A stretch of 64,000 nt of DNA from positions 6,334,501 to 6,398,500 of the forward strand of contig JAZARR010000212.1 of NCBI GenBank assembly GCA_037389465.1, written 5' to 3'. Positions 48,901-61,915 of the stretch are shown piece by piece. The first letter of the stretch is position 1. Every line of letters begins with the position of its first letter. The DNA comes from Baylisascaris procyonis. Lineage: Eukaryota > Nematoda > Chromadorea > Rhabditida > Ascarididae. The translations under genes and the position numbers were made by a program. Below the pieces are notes generated by a model that saw only the letters and a list, made by a program, of their open reading frames with translations, was not told the origin of the DNA and searched no databases.

Positions 48901-51900
48901 ACGTGAAATACCTTCACTCACCATGAAGAATCGAACAAATCGGATATATAAAACTACTAAACGATTACCTGACTGGCTTTAACAGCAACAACCTTCGACT
49001 TGGGAGTGCTGTGTTCATGTGGACAAGTTGGTTTGTAGGCGAGCGCTGGACTGACATCGCGAGCGGCAAGCTGCTCTTTCAATTCCGACAATTCGCCCTC
49101 CATTACGCTTGCACGCCTATAAGAAATGAGACCATCTTTAAAAACATTCCTGTAAACAGTCATCAATATTAATTATTCTTGTAGTAGTTTCGAAAACGTT
49201 ATGCGAAGATCAGTCTGTTGGACGACCTTCAAGAGGCAATTTTTGCTTCGCCGACGGCTTTTATCGAGTTCACAAGAGCAGATCACACCCATTTACCAGT
49301 CAACTTGCACCCACCGATCCCATCAAAGTTAATTCAACTTTGTCACAGTACTGCCTAACTTCAATGCATGATGCAGTGAATTTCTTTAAAAATTTTTTTT
49401 CTTAAAAGGAATGAATTTATTCAAAAACCTAAAAATTTTTTTCTTTAAAAAATGAAAATTTCTTCAAAAATTCCGTCCCGCAGGATCCAAACTTGGACCA
49501 TCAGTTGTAGGGAAAACTGGAGTGATAAAATAACGGGATGATGGGCTGCTTTTTTGGAGACGAACTCAAAATAACCCTCTAGAAATCTCTTACGAAACGA
49601 TAAAGGGATTTCGAGGTTGAAATATGCAAAGATAGGACTTCTGAAGAGTTTGAAAAGCGAACGAACGTTGAAAGCTCTATATTAGATATATTATCGCCGT
49701 ATGCAAATTTTGACACAAAACATTTGCTGCGAATATTAATGAACCGTTGGGCCATTTCCTCAAGGCGCTTTTCCAACTCCTCGATACGTTCTTTGAGTTG
49801 CGATACGAGACTGCTGTAATGTGCGTCTTTCTGACGTAGTTGGTCAACATGTGCCTCCTCGCGTTCCAGCAACTCTTTCTCCCTAGAAGAACTACTTGAT
49901 ATTCTCGCCCAACATTCAAACAAGGTAATAAAGACTAATGACTGCAAAAATAATTAATAAAAATACTAGCCCTACCAGTAATAAAGAAATATTCATATTC
50001 TAATGAGTTTTCCAATAGCCAGTTCCCAAATGTAAATTTTGCTTGAGCATGCCAACATCTGACCACTGTGCTATATTGAGCCCCACGAATATTACAGCTC
50101 AGAAACACGTGCAATCACCTCATTTATGGCATACAACGGGTTTGTGCAAGCTATTTCACGGAAATTTCACTCACATGTAACTTCCTCTGTTCCAGCTGCT
50201 CTTTCATAAGATTAGCTACAAACTAAAATATTCATAAAACATTGATATGAGTGTTGCCTAACTTCAACAGGTGAAATGTGTGTCAAGATAATGTTTGAAT
50301 TCCTAGGAAGTGTCACTCAACGTAATTCCTAGATTTCCAAAATTCGTGATCCAAATGGGATAGCTAGGGAAAAAAATACTGCGCCAAAACGGTTGATCTT
50401 GCAAATATGAACCGAGTTTTACACGGGGAAGAACAACGCCTTGCAAAATTTCAAGGATATTTTTATTCTTTTTCGATCAGCTAGCAGCAATTCATCTAAC
50501 GCAAGATACCTGGCCCGGCCTTTTCCGAAAAAAATCACTTAGAGAGCAATTCATATTCGATTAAACAAACCGGTTGGACCGGTCTACAAATGTAGTACCA
50601 TCAATTTTTGAAGGTCAGCGATCAATTGGCGATCAATCAAACAAGAGACCATGAAATTCTGACCATCAATCATCCACCTGTACAACGACTCAATCAACTT
50701 ATAAACAGAAAATGGGTCGGAATTTTACAGGACGCTCCAGTGATATCTCATCATCCGTTATGGTGATTACCGTCGTTGCTAAGATTTATCTCCGCCTCTA
50801 AAGTCAACAGACGGAAATTGACGTGAAGGTGCGAAATTTTTTAAAAACGATCATTGCCACGGCATCGACACAGTAAACGATCGTTTCTACATTTTTCGTT
50901 TTATTTCGCATTTTTTGATAAATATTCAACTAATGCAATTTAACTATGCTTTGGAGAGGTTTCGAAGCAAACCAAATTGGGGCAGAAAATTTCCATCATC
51001 GATCACAACGAACACTCACCTTTGTGGTAATTTGACAACTACTTTCATCATCTTAATGCTGCAGCAAAACAAACTTTTTCGTTTTCGCAACCATTTCGAA
51101 CTTTTCTAGTAGGTTAGGTTCACCTAAAAGAAACCCGATCCCTTTCGCCGTGAATTTGGCAACAATGTTTTTACCATTTTTTGAATTAAGAAATTTCTTC
51201 GTTGTCTTAAACCCATTGCACTAAAATTTTTCAGTTTTACAGGAATTCCCGTCTGTTGAGGTCACCGAGGTTATTAGAAGACTTATGAATTACTCCTCTT
51301 CAAATGTGACAATCATTCAATCCTCTTCAGATTTGTTCTCAACAACATGTCTCACCACCTTTATCGGCTAGTGTGTGACGCTTTCACATCTCGCACATGT
51401 TCTAGGTGGCCCGAAAGAAATTTTTGGCTCGACAAGTTGGGGTTCCCCCATGGGGTTCAAACCATCAATGAGTATTCCTTTTCAATCTGCCGAAGTTCTA
51501 GCCGATATCCGATACTTCAAATTTATGCACGGCCTATTTTGCAAGAAAAAGATGGCTGGTAAGAGTTACATTCGCATGACAATCTTTGTTTTTCGACCAG
51601 TTGAGTAAATTCGACGATTTCATTTGAATTTGCTACCTCAAGTAAACAGGCCAAATGGTTTGAGCTTTTTCATTCCAATCTATAAAACCGCACGTCAATA
51701 AATATAGTGGAAAAATGTAAAATGTCAGCTGTTTTGTTTGGCGAATTAAAATCTGATGCAGAGGCCTTGGAAGCAGTCTAAAAGAGAGTGGGGCGCTCAA
51801 TTTGTTTTTCAGCGAATAGAGTCAGAAGAAACTTCATAATTCTGGGCAGAGCGAAAGTAGCTGAAAATTTTTTGAGTCAAGGGAAGCAAAGTCAGCTTGA

Positions 51901-54900
51901 ATTTTCAAGCCAGTGAAAGGAAGCAAAAAGGGTCTGTCGACGATTTTTTTTCCAGCACTCACTTGGTATCCGATATGAAGAGGAGGACTGTAGGTTCCCC
52001 TCTCTTTCCTATACCAATCGCCGTGAGCCCAAACTGCAGTCTACAACAACGTCTCTCATTAAGTTCAAGTTTTCTACAATGTACTGTCATGTCAATTTTC
52101 TCTCACTTTTCGACTCCTGCTAGGCAACCAGCAAAGAACAGCAATTACTCTTCGCATAAGCGAATGTTTTGATAATCACATGTTAGGAATGCCGAAAATA
52201 AGGAACAAAATTGTGAAATCGAGCCCGATCAGCACAGAGGTGAGGGGCAGTTTGAGTTCCTAGAACTGCTTACTTGCATAGGCCAATTCTATCCCTCTAT
52301 CCGCTGAAAATGTGCGAGATGTAAATACACTCGGTCAGTGTGAACGTCGACGTAACATGAAATTCCCTGGTTACCTTTCCTGATAACTCCTAAGAAGTTG
52401 GTTCGCCTGTTCGTATTTGTTCTCGAGCATTGCGTAGTGGCTCTTTGAAGTTTCCAGAATTTCGCTCATTTGATTCGCCTTCTTTTGCGATTCATTAAGT
52501 TCCAGTTCGAGGGCAGCAATTCTCTCCTAGCAATAAATTAAGAACACAAATAGAATTTAATTTCACTGCAGCAATGAGATATGAAATGATGAGACTAGCG
52601 CTATTAGCGTGATAAGTTCCTATATTGTGCATTCATAGATAATTGCTCTTTTTGTTTACCTTCAGCGTACGAAATATACGTTGGGAGACTGCCGGCATAT
52701 CACACAATCGGAAGATAGCTACTCTAATTAGGTAAGGGCCAAGAGTGAGCGGGAATTTGTATGTCTCGCAAGGTGCTCATCATGTCCTCGAAAGTGTTCT
52801 GAATAGTTATAAACCTATCTCCGTTTTTGGAGGACTTATCAACGAATACGAGCAGGTCTCTTTATTGGGCGGGTGAAATATGCAGTAAGTGAAGTAAAAC
52901 ATACCCGAATCTGCTGTTCATGTTGTGGCGCCATTATTGCCATCATCGACTGAGACTCTTCATCGTCGCTATCTGCGTCGTCGTCGGCACGACCCACTTC
53001 GCATGCTCGATCTGCCTCAAGGGATTGTCTAATAAGCTGCGCCACTTCACTCTCATCAAGGTTAGACTCACGTCCGATCGTAAATGTGACCTTAAATCGG
53101 GCCAATTGAGCAATTCATTCGCTACCCAATTATCATCCATTATACTGCTACAGCAATAAAAGTGTTAAGTGCAAGCTGCCTATAGTCGGTACCACGGGCA
53201 ATCTAAAGCGGCTGTCACGGTCATCAGAACAGCTAAATCCTGCGACGTTAGCAGCTCTTAAAAATTCTGACTTTTATGGCTAGTGCATTCGCTGTTTAGA
53301 AGATAACGGAGCAAGCCGGAAACTTTGGACAGCGAGCGGAAAGAAACGGAAGAAAACGCCGCTCGTCAGTGATTTCCTTTTTTTTATTGCTCCACAGATC
53401 TTCCTCTGCGGAAGGGGCCCTAAATGCCAACGCCCCTTTCCAATCCATTCTTCTCACGCCCAACGATTAGCAAAACCATCATGGTCGACAAATGTTTGGA
53501 GAAGGTCGCCAAGAATCACAAAGGAAGTTTCACGTCTACCTTATTGGAGGTAGCTCGAAGCGTTTCGGCAGCGAATATTTGGCTGACACCGACCAAACTA
53601 ATGCCGTTCACATTAACGATCTGATCACATACACGTATTCGTCCGTTGCGATATACGGCTCCACCCGGCGTTATACTTTTCACAAAAATGCCCAATTTCT
53701 CTAATCCTGAGTCTGCGCCAACACCCATACCAATGATCGATACCTGCAATTTTGTTTCTACCTTTAAGCATCACCTGCTGGAAGATACACGCACGGACAA
53801 AAAAAAACGCAAAACTGAAGCAGTGAGCGCGATTTGTATAAATAATGTTCTCAAGCAAATCAAATTCTGACTGCCACGTTCGTGAGTATTGCATGCACAT
53901 CACGCTTCAACTGCGTCATGCTTTTCACGCACGTATGCTTTCCAACTCACTCAATCTTTGTCACTGAAGACAGCTTTTCAGCAATCGCCTTAAAAAAAAC
54001 TTTCCTGCTAAAAGCTGCGGACAGAACTAATCCCCTTATGGCATTCTACTGTTAAGCGATTGCAAGGAACACTTTGACAGCAGAAAAAAATTTGAAAAAA
54101 CAACACATTGCCAGACCAACAAAAATTTGAACATATGAGATATATAAAGAACATACGCCGAGACCCTCTGCGCCCTTCTCCAGCTCGACATCAAAAATTT
54201 CCATCTTGTCTAACCGCCGTTCTAGCTCGTATTCGGCGCATGAGGCAACTGGATCGATGTCATCATTGCGTCGGTCGTAATCTGCGACGCTATGGGTTGT
54301 GAAAACCTAGGAATTCACTTACTTCACAATCAATGCTGCATATCAGTTTGCAAGGAATAATATCATAATTGCAATATTTCTGCATCGAATCTGTTCCTCT
54401 TAACGGCGAATAGGTTTCAACGATCCTCACTCAAGCACATAACGCCTGCACAATCCCAGCTTTTCTCAGTTTCAACAACTATAAACAGTTAAAGCAGAGG
54501 TAACTCGTTGATCACCAAGATATATCAGTAATACAATAAAAGTATCAAAATATATCAGAAAACTCTCAGATCAAACCTCTTCATCAAGAGACCATCTACG
54601 CGCTCCCTTCATTTATCTATGACTGTCACCAATCTCAAGGCCGTTCTCACCGCTCGGAGGTTTTCAGCTCGCTACTGAATCGTTATTTCTATTCACAGAG
54701 GCGTTAAGAGACGAAAATATACACATGGTTTCACCTTAATTGGAGCAGTACTGAACGAGACTTTTCGGCCGCTCACTTCACCATCTGGAGATAGGCCTCT
54801 AAGCATTTCGACCATTTCGATCGCCTGACCATCTGCATTGCCGGTCGCTGCTGAGCACTCTCCTAAGGTGACATTCGCCTCCGGAACTGAATCCGCAGCG

Positions 54901-57900
54901 ACAATACTAAACCGTTCTTCATCCGGCTTTCTGCTCTTCACCAAAGCATACGTTGTGTGCTTAATCGATGGCTCCTGCTAAAGATAGCATTTCCTTGAAT
55001 GAACCCTATTTCAATCCAACGCTCAAAAATGATCTACGAAGCAAATGAAACAGTTGAACAAGTCCCAGTGATCGTATATATTACACTACCTTATAAAACA
55101 ACCAGTATTTCAGATAAACTTACCAACATTTTCATATCTTCACGATTGGTTCATAATTTTTTACTGAGAATACAAAGATTAAAACGTATGAGTCTCAAAT
55201 TCCTATCATGGAAAATGAAAACGTTCGTTCATCTATGTCGACGATGATGGTCCTGATCCTAAAACCTGTTCAGTCCGCGATACACAAATTTACTAGCATC
55301 ACGTCCTTATAGAAGGAATTCAACGAAAGTCTCGATATTTTCGAACAAATCGACCAAATTCAATCCAAAAAAACGAATAAAATAAAATAAAATAAAATAA
55401 AAATCGCGGCGCTAACAGAACGACTCAAGTGATACAGAAATAAAGCTACCGCAAAGTTATGCTGAATTATTTGCACGCTGCGGAGTGAAAAAATTGTAAA
55501 ATCAACAACAAGACCATAAGATAGTGCGAAATCAAATTTTCCTTGAAAAAAAAAAAAAAAAACACTGCAGTACTCGGCGACACTAAATTTTTGCTGCTCA
55601 ATATGGATGGTCATTTGGGAACGACACCCATGAAAGCGAAACGAGCATGCTTTTTGACATCCGTATGATACATCCTTATTTTTGGGCTTTCGCGTCAACT
55701 TCCTGCAAAAAAAAAAAAAAGCATATCTCTTCCCTAATAGCAAAGACGGTTTCATTTCGGAAGTAAAAGCTCCCACGAGTTTCAAGGTTCAAGCATTTTA
55801 AGCATTGCGACTCTAGAACAACAAAATGAAAAATATAAAATGTAGAACACAAAATTGCAAAAGCAAAACAACTGCACTTGCAGTCAATTACTATCGCCCA
55901 ATGACTGTTACTGCAAGTTTACCTAGATCCAAAAACAAAATGCGATAGTGCTTCGTTTCAGTGAGAAATGCAGCAGCAAACAGAAATGCAATACGAACCT
56001 TATCGATGTCGTCACGAGTCACCGCAACACCATCGACACCATAACGACGCTTGTAGAATGATGGATCTCGCCAATACGGTTCGTAGAGTTTTGTCGGTTT
56101 TGCTATGGTTGTTGATGGTATTGAGGCGGAAATGGGACCTTCGTTCGAAACAACATATTTCCGAGCTTCATTCACTTTCGAATATGCGCCGCTGATATTG
56201 CTAAGTTGTGGAGATCGATTCTGTGAAATACGATCGAGATCTGATACCAAATCCGAGAAGTTCCTCGCAACCTAAACACTTTAACATTTAGAAACTACGA
56301 CGAATAGCCATATGCAAATATGCATTCACTGTTAACACTAAATGATGGTCACAAAGAACGGCAAATTGAATATGCATCGAAAGCAACATCTAACGGCTAG
56401 ACCACCCAGTCAACATTTGGTGGAAAGGAGTGGCGCTATCTGTGATGAAACAACATTAATATTCAATGATGACTGCAGTAAGCGATAATCGAGTCTACCA
56501 GCACACTTGCAACGATGAAATTTGTGTGTGAGGAAATGAGGAGAGGATAAAACAACAATATTTCGGCCAATAACAGAAATCAAAAATAAAGATGAGAGGA
56601 AGATTAGCTCGTAGGAATAAATGGCACGATAACTTTTTTATAAGACTACTAATCTCTATGTATAAATCCAACCGGCTGCAAGATTATATCATCAATGAAA
56701 ATCGTATTAAGAAACTTCTCAAGAATTTAGATTCAGACATCTCACTGAAACGAAAGATGAGAATGTGGAGAAATTGTCACGCTATTATGCTGAAAAAAAA
56801 GCACTAGGCATCAAATGGTATTGAAAAGGGGAGGAGCATAACAGTAGCTGGCTTGAATCAGCATTTTCTAATCCTCGTCGATGTGTAAACACGCGACCTA
56901 GACTTAACATACAGCGACTGATAACTTAAGGATAAATGTGGCCAACGCTAGAAGGAAATTCCACGTTGCGATTCCCTTATTTAAGACACAATTTTTCATC
57001 AAGTGTTGAAAAATGTCAAATGATGAAAATTTTGCTCAATAACAGCTGAAACTTTTCAAGGTTGCGAATTTCCAAAAGCTCTGATATGTTTCAGTATTGG
57101 AGTTGTTGCAGAGTAGTTTTTTGGAGAGAAGGGGAGGGAGGGATGCTTTTAAACGGCTGTAAAAAGTATACCGCCAAGAGTTCAAAATCAACTCTTTCTT
57201 TTGTGCTATTTGGATGTAGTATGAATCAATAAGAATGGTTACTACGAGTTCAAATAGCATAATGCAGTTAGCACAAACGTGGGTCAAATTTGAGTTCCAT
57301 TCAACTTTATTACTTTATGAAATTTGTCACTACTTCTTCATCACTACTGTAATGCCTCAATGCTTGCGAAGAAACAGCTATCGAGGAAGAAATTGATGGA
57401 CGCGTATGTTGATAAGAATAGCATCGCTCATATGATTAATTTCTTGCGCAAGAAATGCTTTGCTCACGAAATTTCAACAAATTCAAGCTTTCATTATTGT
57501 CAGTGCACTAATTGGGGATAAAGCGTTCCTGATCGAAACGAGAAACTTTATGTTATGTTTCAGCGTCGACTATTTAGCGAGTTAAACAATCGAAAAAAAA
57601 TAAAATTGCGAAGAAAAAGAAAGGCTTAAATGATAATTGTTTAATCCAATTGCCTAAATATATAAAACGAATATTTATCCTTATTTCATTCGCACCTTAT
57701 CGGACTATTAACCTGATTTGGAAATTTTACGGCGCACTTTAGGTACCGAGAACGTAGTTGATAAATGGGAACAAAATTTGGGACAGAAAGTCCGTGCTAA
57801 AGTGCAGCGTATATGAATCGAAACTCATCGCCAAAATTTTCGCGATTTTCAAATGAAACCAACGGACGACGGGCATATATCACACGCAAGTATGATCCAG

Positions 57901-59557
57901 CTTTAAGTTTGTAAGAACGCACAAAAACGAAGAATAAATAAATTTCAACGGTGGTGTTTTCTTTCTTTTTTTTCCTTGCTTTTCTTTTCTACTGTTGCAT
58001 TAATCTGGCCCTATGTGATATCTGTATTCGGCCATAATTAAACAAAGGAGAGACTGGTACAGCATGCGTTTTTTCATTCCAGTCCACTATGAGAATCGAC
58101 AGCCAAACATCTATAAACAGCGACAAAATGTCCGACAATGCGCTATTCTCGAAAACCGACCTGTTGTGTAAGACATCAACTAAAGAGTAAATCTGGGCAG
58201 TATCGGCCAATTTGAAAACAACTCTAATGGCGCTTTCAATAACCGTTGAAGAAGAGGTAATGAAGAGTATGGAAATTGGGAAAAGCAGGATGAAGCTGTT
58301 GGATGAGATTTATCTACCAAATTATATTTACGTAGACACTTCGGTTCAAGAGGTAAAACTATCGAAATGCAAAAATAGGTGCCGCCATAATTTTGTAGAA
58401 CACAATTAAAAGCACAATCTCGTTTCAATTAATTATCAACTCTCATTCCTAACTCCGTGAAATCGGTCAAGTAGCAAATGAGTGCATTATGCATATAGCA
58501 AAGCACGTTGCTAACATTAATTTTTTCATTTAGCGCAGTAGAGAGTGGGGGGAGATTACTGAGCTATCAAACAGAGCGCCTTCAATATACGTTACTGCGG
58601 TATCAAAAGGGCCCCCTGGAGTGGCACGCGCAGTATCGACAACATTGATTATATCAGTTGATTAGCCGCGATGCCATTATTCGATCTAAAAGCGGTGCAG
58701 CACACAACGAGAACGGTTCAACTCCCAAAAGAACAACTAAAGCTTAGCATAAGAAACAGGTAGAGTATCGGTCATATTACTCTGAAGGTGATAAATAAAC
58801 GAGAAGGCAACCGAACGAGAAGGTAACCAAAATCAACATGCCGTTTTGATGCCCCATACCTTTAAACCCATTAACCAGAATAAGAGACGCAAATAGTGGC
58901 AAAAACATTCACTTACAGCTCACTCAAAAATAACTCAACTATAATTCCTCTGTTGATCCGCAAGTTCTAAAAGCTCAGAAGCATTCATTTCATTTTCACT
59001 TGGAATATAATCGTTTCTTTTCTTAATTCCGATTGTAGAGGTAAAAGAAAGGCGGGCAGTCCCATCCAAAACGAACGACTCTTGGCAACTACAATGGATA
59101 TATTTTTGCAAAAGGAAATATTAAACAGGAAACCGTACTTGTGAAAGCGGTGACGACGGGCATTGTAAGAATGGTTTAGGAGGTAGTGGCGGCGGAGGGG
59201 GCCGTTGAGGACGCGGCGAGTAGAATGACGGCAACTGTTCAGAACGCTCAAGCTGCTCGAACAGTGCCTTCGTATGCGTGAACCTGGATCTGGAATCAGC
59301 GCAAAGATCGGCTGATGTGGTACTCATCGGGCAAACAGCAGCGATGTGTCGGATCCGAGCGAGCCCAAAGATGAGTGTCTGACAGAACTAGGCACCTAGC
59401 GGAATAGTGATCGCTGTCGTAGGAAGGCGGCGGCTGCGAGCGCGACCCGATGACCAAGTTCGCATTCCTCTTGCCAAGGCACGTCGGCGGCGCCTCAACG
59501 AAGCGCACCTTGATGGCGTTCGCTCGTCGCACGCAGTATGTCTCGAGACGAGATTGC
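45417..59557 (-). CDS. nab-1: Neurabin/spinophilin scaffold (5' end not found)
   Basis: Fourteen exons, 5' to 3': 59557-59396, 59289-59139, 56271-55999, 54974-54735, 54306-54157, 53743-53540, 53090-52905, 52526-52375, 49882-49745, 49116-48969, 48191-47981, 47745-47705, 45987-45847 and 45551-45417 (TGA). All phases close, giving 776 aa in the window. Neurabin links F-actin and protein phosphatase 1 at synapses. Landmarks in order are an actin-binding-like [14 protein letters not shown] with a proline run ([10 protein letters not shown]), then the PP1-docking RKVSF followed by STAPIKVF. Next come [14 protein letters not shown], a PDZ domain, a coiled coil, a Ser/Thr-rich linker, a SAM domain and a basic Lys-rich tail. 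The 54157-53090 part matches vertebrate neurabin almost residue for residue. The first exon begins in phase 2, so at least one upstream coding exon is missing. An alternative start is possible at 59327. Confidence 0.93.
48969..52526 (-). other. nab-1: Coiled-coil region (exons 8-10)
   Basis: Exon 8 ([20 protein letters not shown], then [20 protein letters not shown]) is joined in phase 2 to exon 9 ([19 protein letters not shown], then [15 protein letters not shown]) and exon 10 ([17 protein letters not shown]). Heptad Leu/Ile spacing is plain. This is the dimerisation and targeting coil of neurabins. Confidence 0.9.
52905..53743 (-). other. nab-1: PDZ domain (exons 6-7)
   Basis: It runs [54 protein letters not shown] and FAAETLRAT. 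The last strand, VTFTIGRE, comes from exon 7, followed by [16 protein letters not shown] and an acidic [12 protein letters not shown] stretch. The ligand loop reads GLGVSIIG, which is unusual among PDZ domains but normal for neurabins. Confidence 0.95.
54157..54974 (-). other. nab-1: PP1-binding region (exons 4-5)
   Basis: Exon 4 ends with [12 protein letters not shown], an RVxF-type docking site for protein phosphatase 1 (vertebrate neurabin has RKIKF/RKIHF). Exon 5 continues [16 protein letters not shown] and [20 protein letters not shown], the conserved bridge into the PDZ domain. Confidence 0.9.
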
Positions 59558-60255
59558 CTGTAAACATGCCTCAATGGAGTTCATGAGCACGTACATCACT
59601 GCGGTATACACATATCCCGCGCATCATCACGTCGCTGAACGAACACAAACTCATACTGCTATTGACAGCGTTGTAACAACGCCGACCCTTGCCTAGCAAC
59701 ATTTCGCATGCGCTCACCGCAATTCGGACTGTTTCATCGTCTCAATAGTCAAGGTTGTCTCAAACTCACATCAACGAGTACTCCCACTTCCAGTCTACTT
59801 GCTCGGCAATTGCAACGAATCACTTCAGCAGCCAACATAATTACACAACAGATGACGGGGATCTGTAGTCATTAGCAAGGACATCCGAAGCAAAGGTAAT
59901 GAAGGTTACAATAACTTCCAATATTTTAAATTAGGACAGCAAAAGGGGAGCGGATGGGAACTGTAAGCAACACGCGATCACAGTTGCACAAAAAACCATT
60001 TAAAATTTTCAGTGGGCTGCCCATAGCTTATTTCACATCGCTTGTTTCAAGCATTTAACGTTGGTGCGGCTTTTGACCTGAAATCACTTCAAAACTTCTT
60101 TGCGCGCATTTTAGTATCACAATCAGACCCGCTCTCTGCCCGCCATCCCCTCGGCCATTTTTAATAGGAGTTCAGTAAACAGCTGTCATTTCCTCACACT
60201 TAAAGCATTGGGCGATTGCAAATTCCGTCAACCGAATTTAAACGTCGAGTGAAGC

Positions 60256-60322
60256 ATGTTGGTGGACAAAGCAAGCTGCGAACCAAACAAACAGTCGAGC
60301 TCCGATGGCATAGTGCTCTATG
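60256..60322 (+). CDS. Possible first coding exon (weak)
   Basis: The ATG at 60256 opens MLVDKASCEPNKQSSSDG, followed by IVLYG and a consensus donor (tatg, then gtgagt). Codon use is richer in GC than the surroundings. No following exon on the plus strand could be linked, so this is only a candidate. Confidence 0.2.
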
Positions 60323-61827
60323 GTGAGTAGAGGATGCATAATACATGATGGACGTGTGTGGCCTTAGTGAGCTCTTCGTTGAACGACTTGACGAATGGCT
60401 TTGAAAAGATTAACACATCGCAAGTTATAAATGAAAGTAGTGGTACTTAATCACAATGCTGACGCTCATACGGTTCAGCTTGCCGTGTATCATCCAACCT
60501 TTATATGGCAATCTCATTTTTGAAAAAATTATATCCCACCCCCTTCCCCTAGGTTAAAAAAACATTTTTTTAATAGTGCTCGCTTGTCGGAATCGAATTG
60601 AAGGATGCTTTTTGATTTTAGGATCGTCGACCTATTTAGCAAAACATGCCGCAATTTGAAACATCTCACGACAAGTGTCTCTAGCAAAAGATTAAAGTGA
60701 AGGTTGAAAAACTTTCGGACAACCCGTAAACAATATTTTTTGCCCCTAAAGTTTTTACGGACAGGGAAGAAGAAAAAACAGATTTTACCACTCTACTATA
60801 GCATCCCTAATACCTTCTTCCACATCCGTTCACCTATTTTCTCCACCTTTCCCACTGAAAATATCGAAAGTATAAACGCCGACAAATTGGAATATTGCTG
60901 TGATTTCATTTAGCAAATAACATCCCTCCGTGGAGTGCGCGTGCATACAGCTTCAGTGCTTTCTCGACCAGTATATTTGGGCGTTTAAAAAAACCACATG
61001 CACAAAAAAATGAATCTAATTACATTAAATTTCACTGCCCCCCTAAACAAAAGTGCAGTATTATTTGCAATGCAATGATATCAATTACGTCCATATCGGC
61101 AAGGAATGCAACACAACGAGCTATGCATAAATAATTGAACGCCTCTCACAATACGCGTCTGAATACCAACGAACTTATCCACACTGCTCGCTCGCACATT
61201 TATTAAACGTATTATTTAGGTGTAAACAATGCAAGCTATAAATGGTTGACGGTGTGAAACTAAGACGTTACCTATAACTTAGTCAGGTAATACTGGAGGA
61301 GATTAAGCAGTAGCTAGAGCTCTCTAGCTGCAGCTCTGAGTAGCGATAAAAGTCAACAATCGCTTCCTATACACATTGCGGTGTCTTTAAATGCCAAACG
61401 ATTACGTTTGTTGACAATTGTTGTATAGTGATTGCATTCTGTCGGTAAAAAGTGTCGACCAACGCATCAAACGAACATTCATTATATTGCAAAAACAACA
61501 AATCAAGTTAACGTCGGGGAACGCGGAATTCCGTAAAATGAACTCTAACCCCGTTTCACTCAAACTTTCTTTGAAGAGAACTTCGACCTTTCAACAACTA
61601 TAAATCTTCCTTTCGATATGAACACAAAACGGCAAAACGAAGCAATAAAGGATAGGCGATACCACGCCAAACGAAACAATGAACAGGTTGAACGCAATAA
61701 CCGAAAACAATGAAGAAAGCAGATGGATGTTAGCCAAATTGTAACGGATGGAGACGTTATGATTTTTAAATACGCTCTGAAATGCTCTCAGAAATAGAGA
61801 AAACAGCGCATTAACAACAAAAACATA

Positions 61828-61915
61828 GCAAGGGAGGGCGAGGGAGAGTGGAAGGGGAGGGGAAAGGGGAGTAGGAAGGGGAGAGGTAGGGAGAGGAGAA
61901 GAGGTGAGGAATGAA
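61828..61915. repeat. Long polypurine tract
   Basis: Nearly uninterrupted G/A on the plus strand (units such as ggaaggggagggg, gggagagg), with only about five pyrimidines. It translates on the minus strand as a Leu/Pro/Ser-rich frame that is an artefact of composition. Confidence 0.9.

Noticed and set aside
50170..50217. 48-nt minus-strand open segment between a ttttag acceptor and a gtgagt donor in a nab-1 intron (coiled-coil-like MKEQLEQRK)
   Set aside because: It ends in phase 0, and insertion into this phase-2 intron would read a stop. Exons 8 and 9 join perfectly without it.
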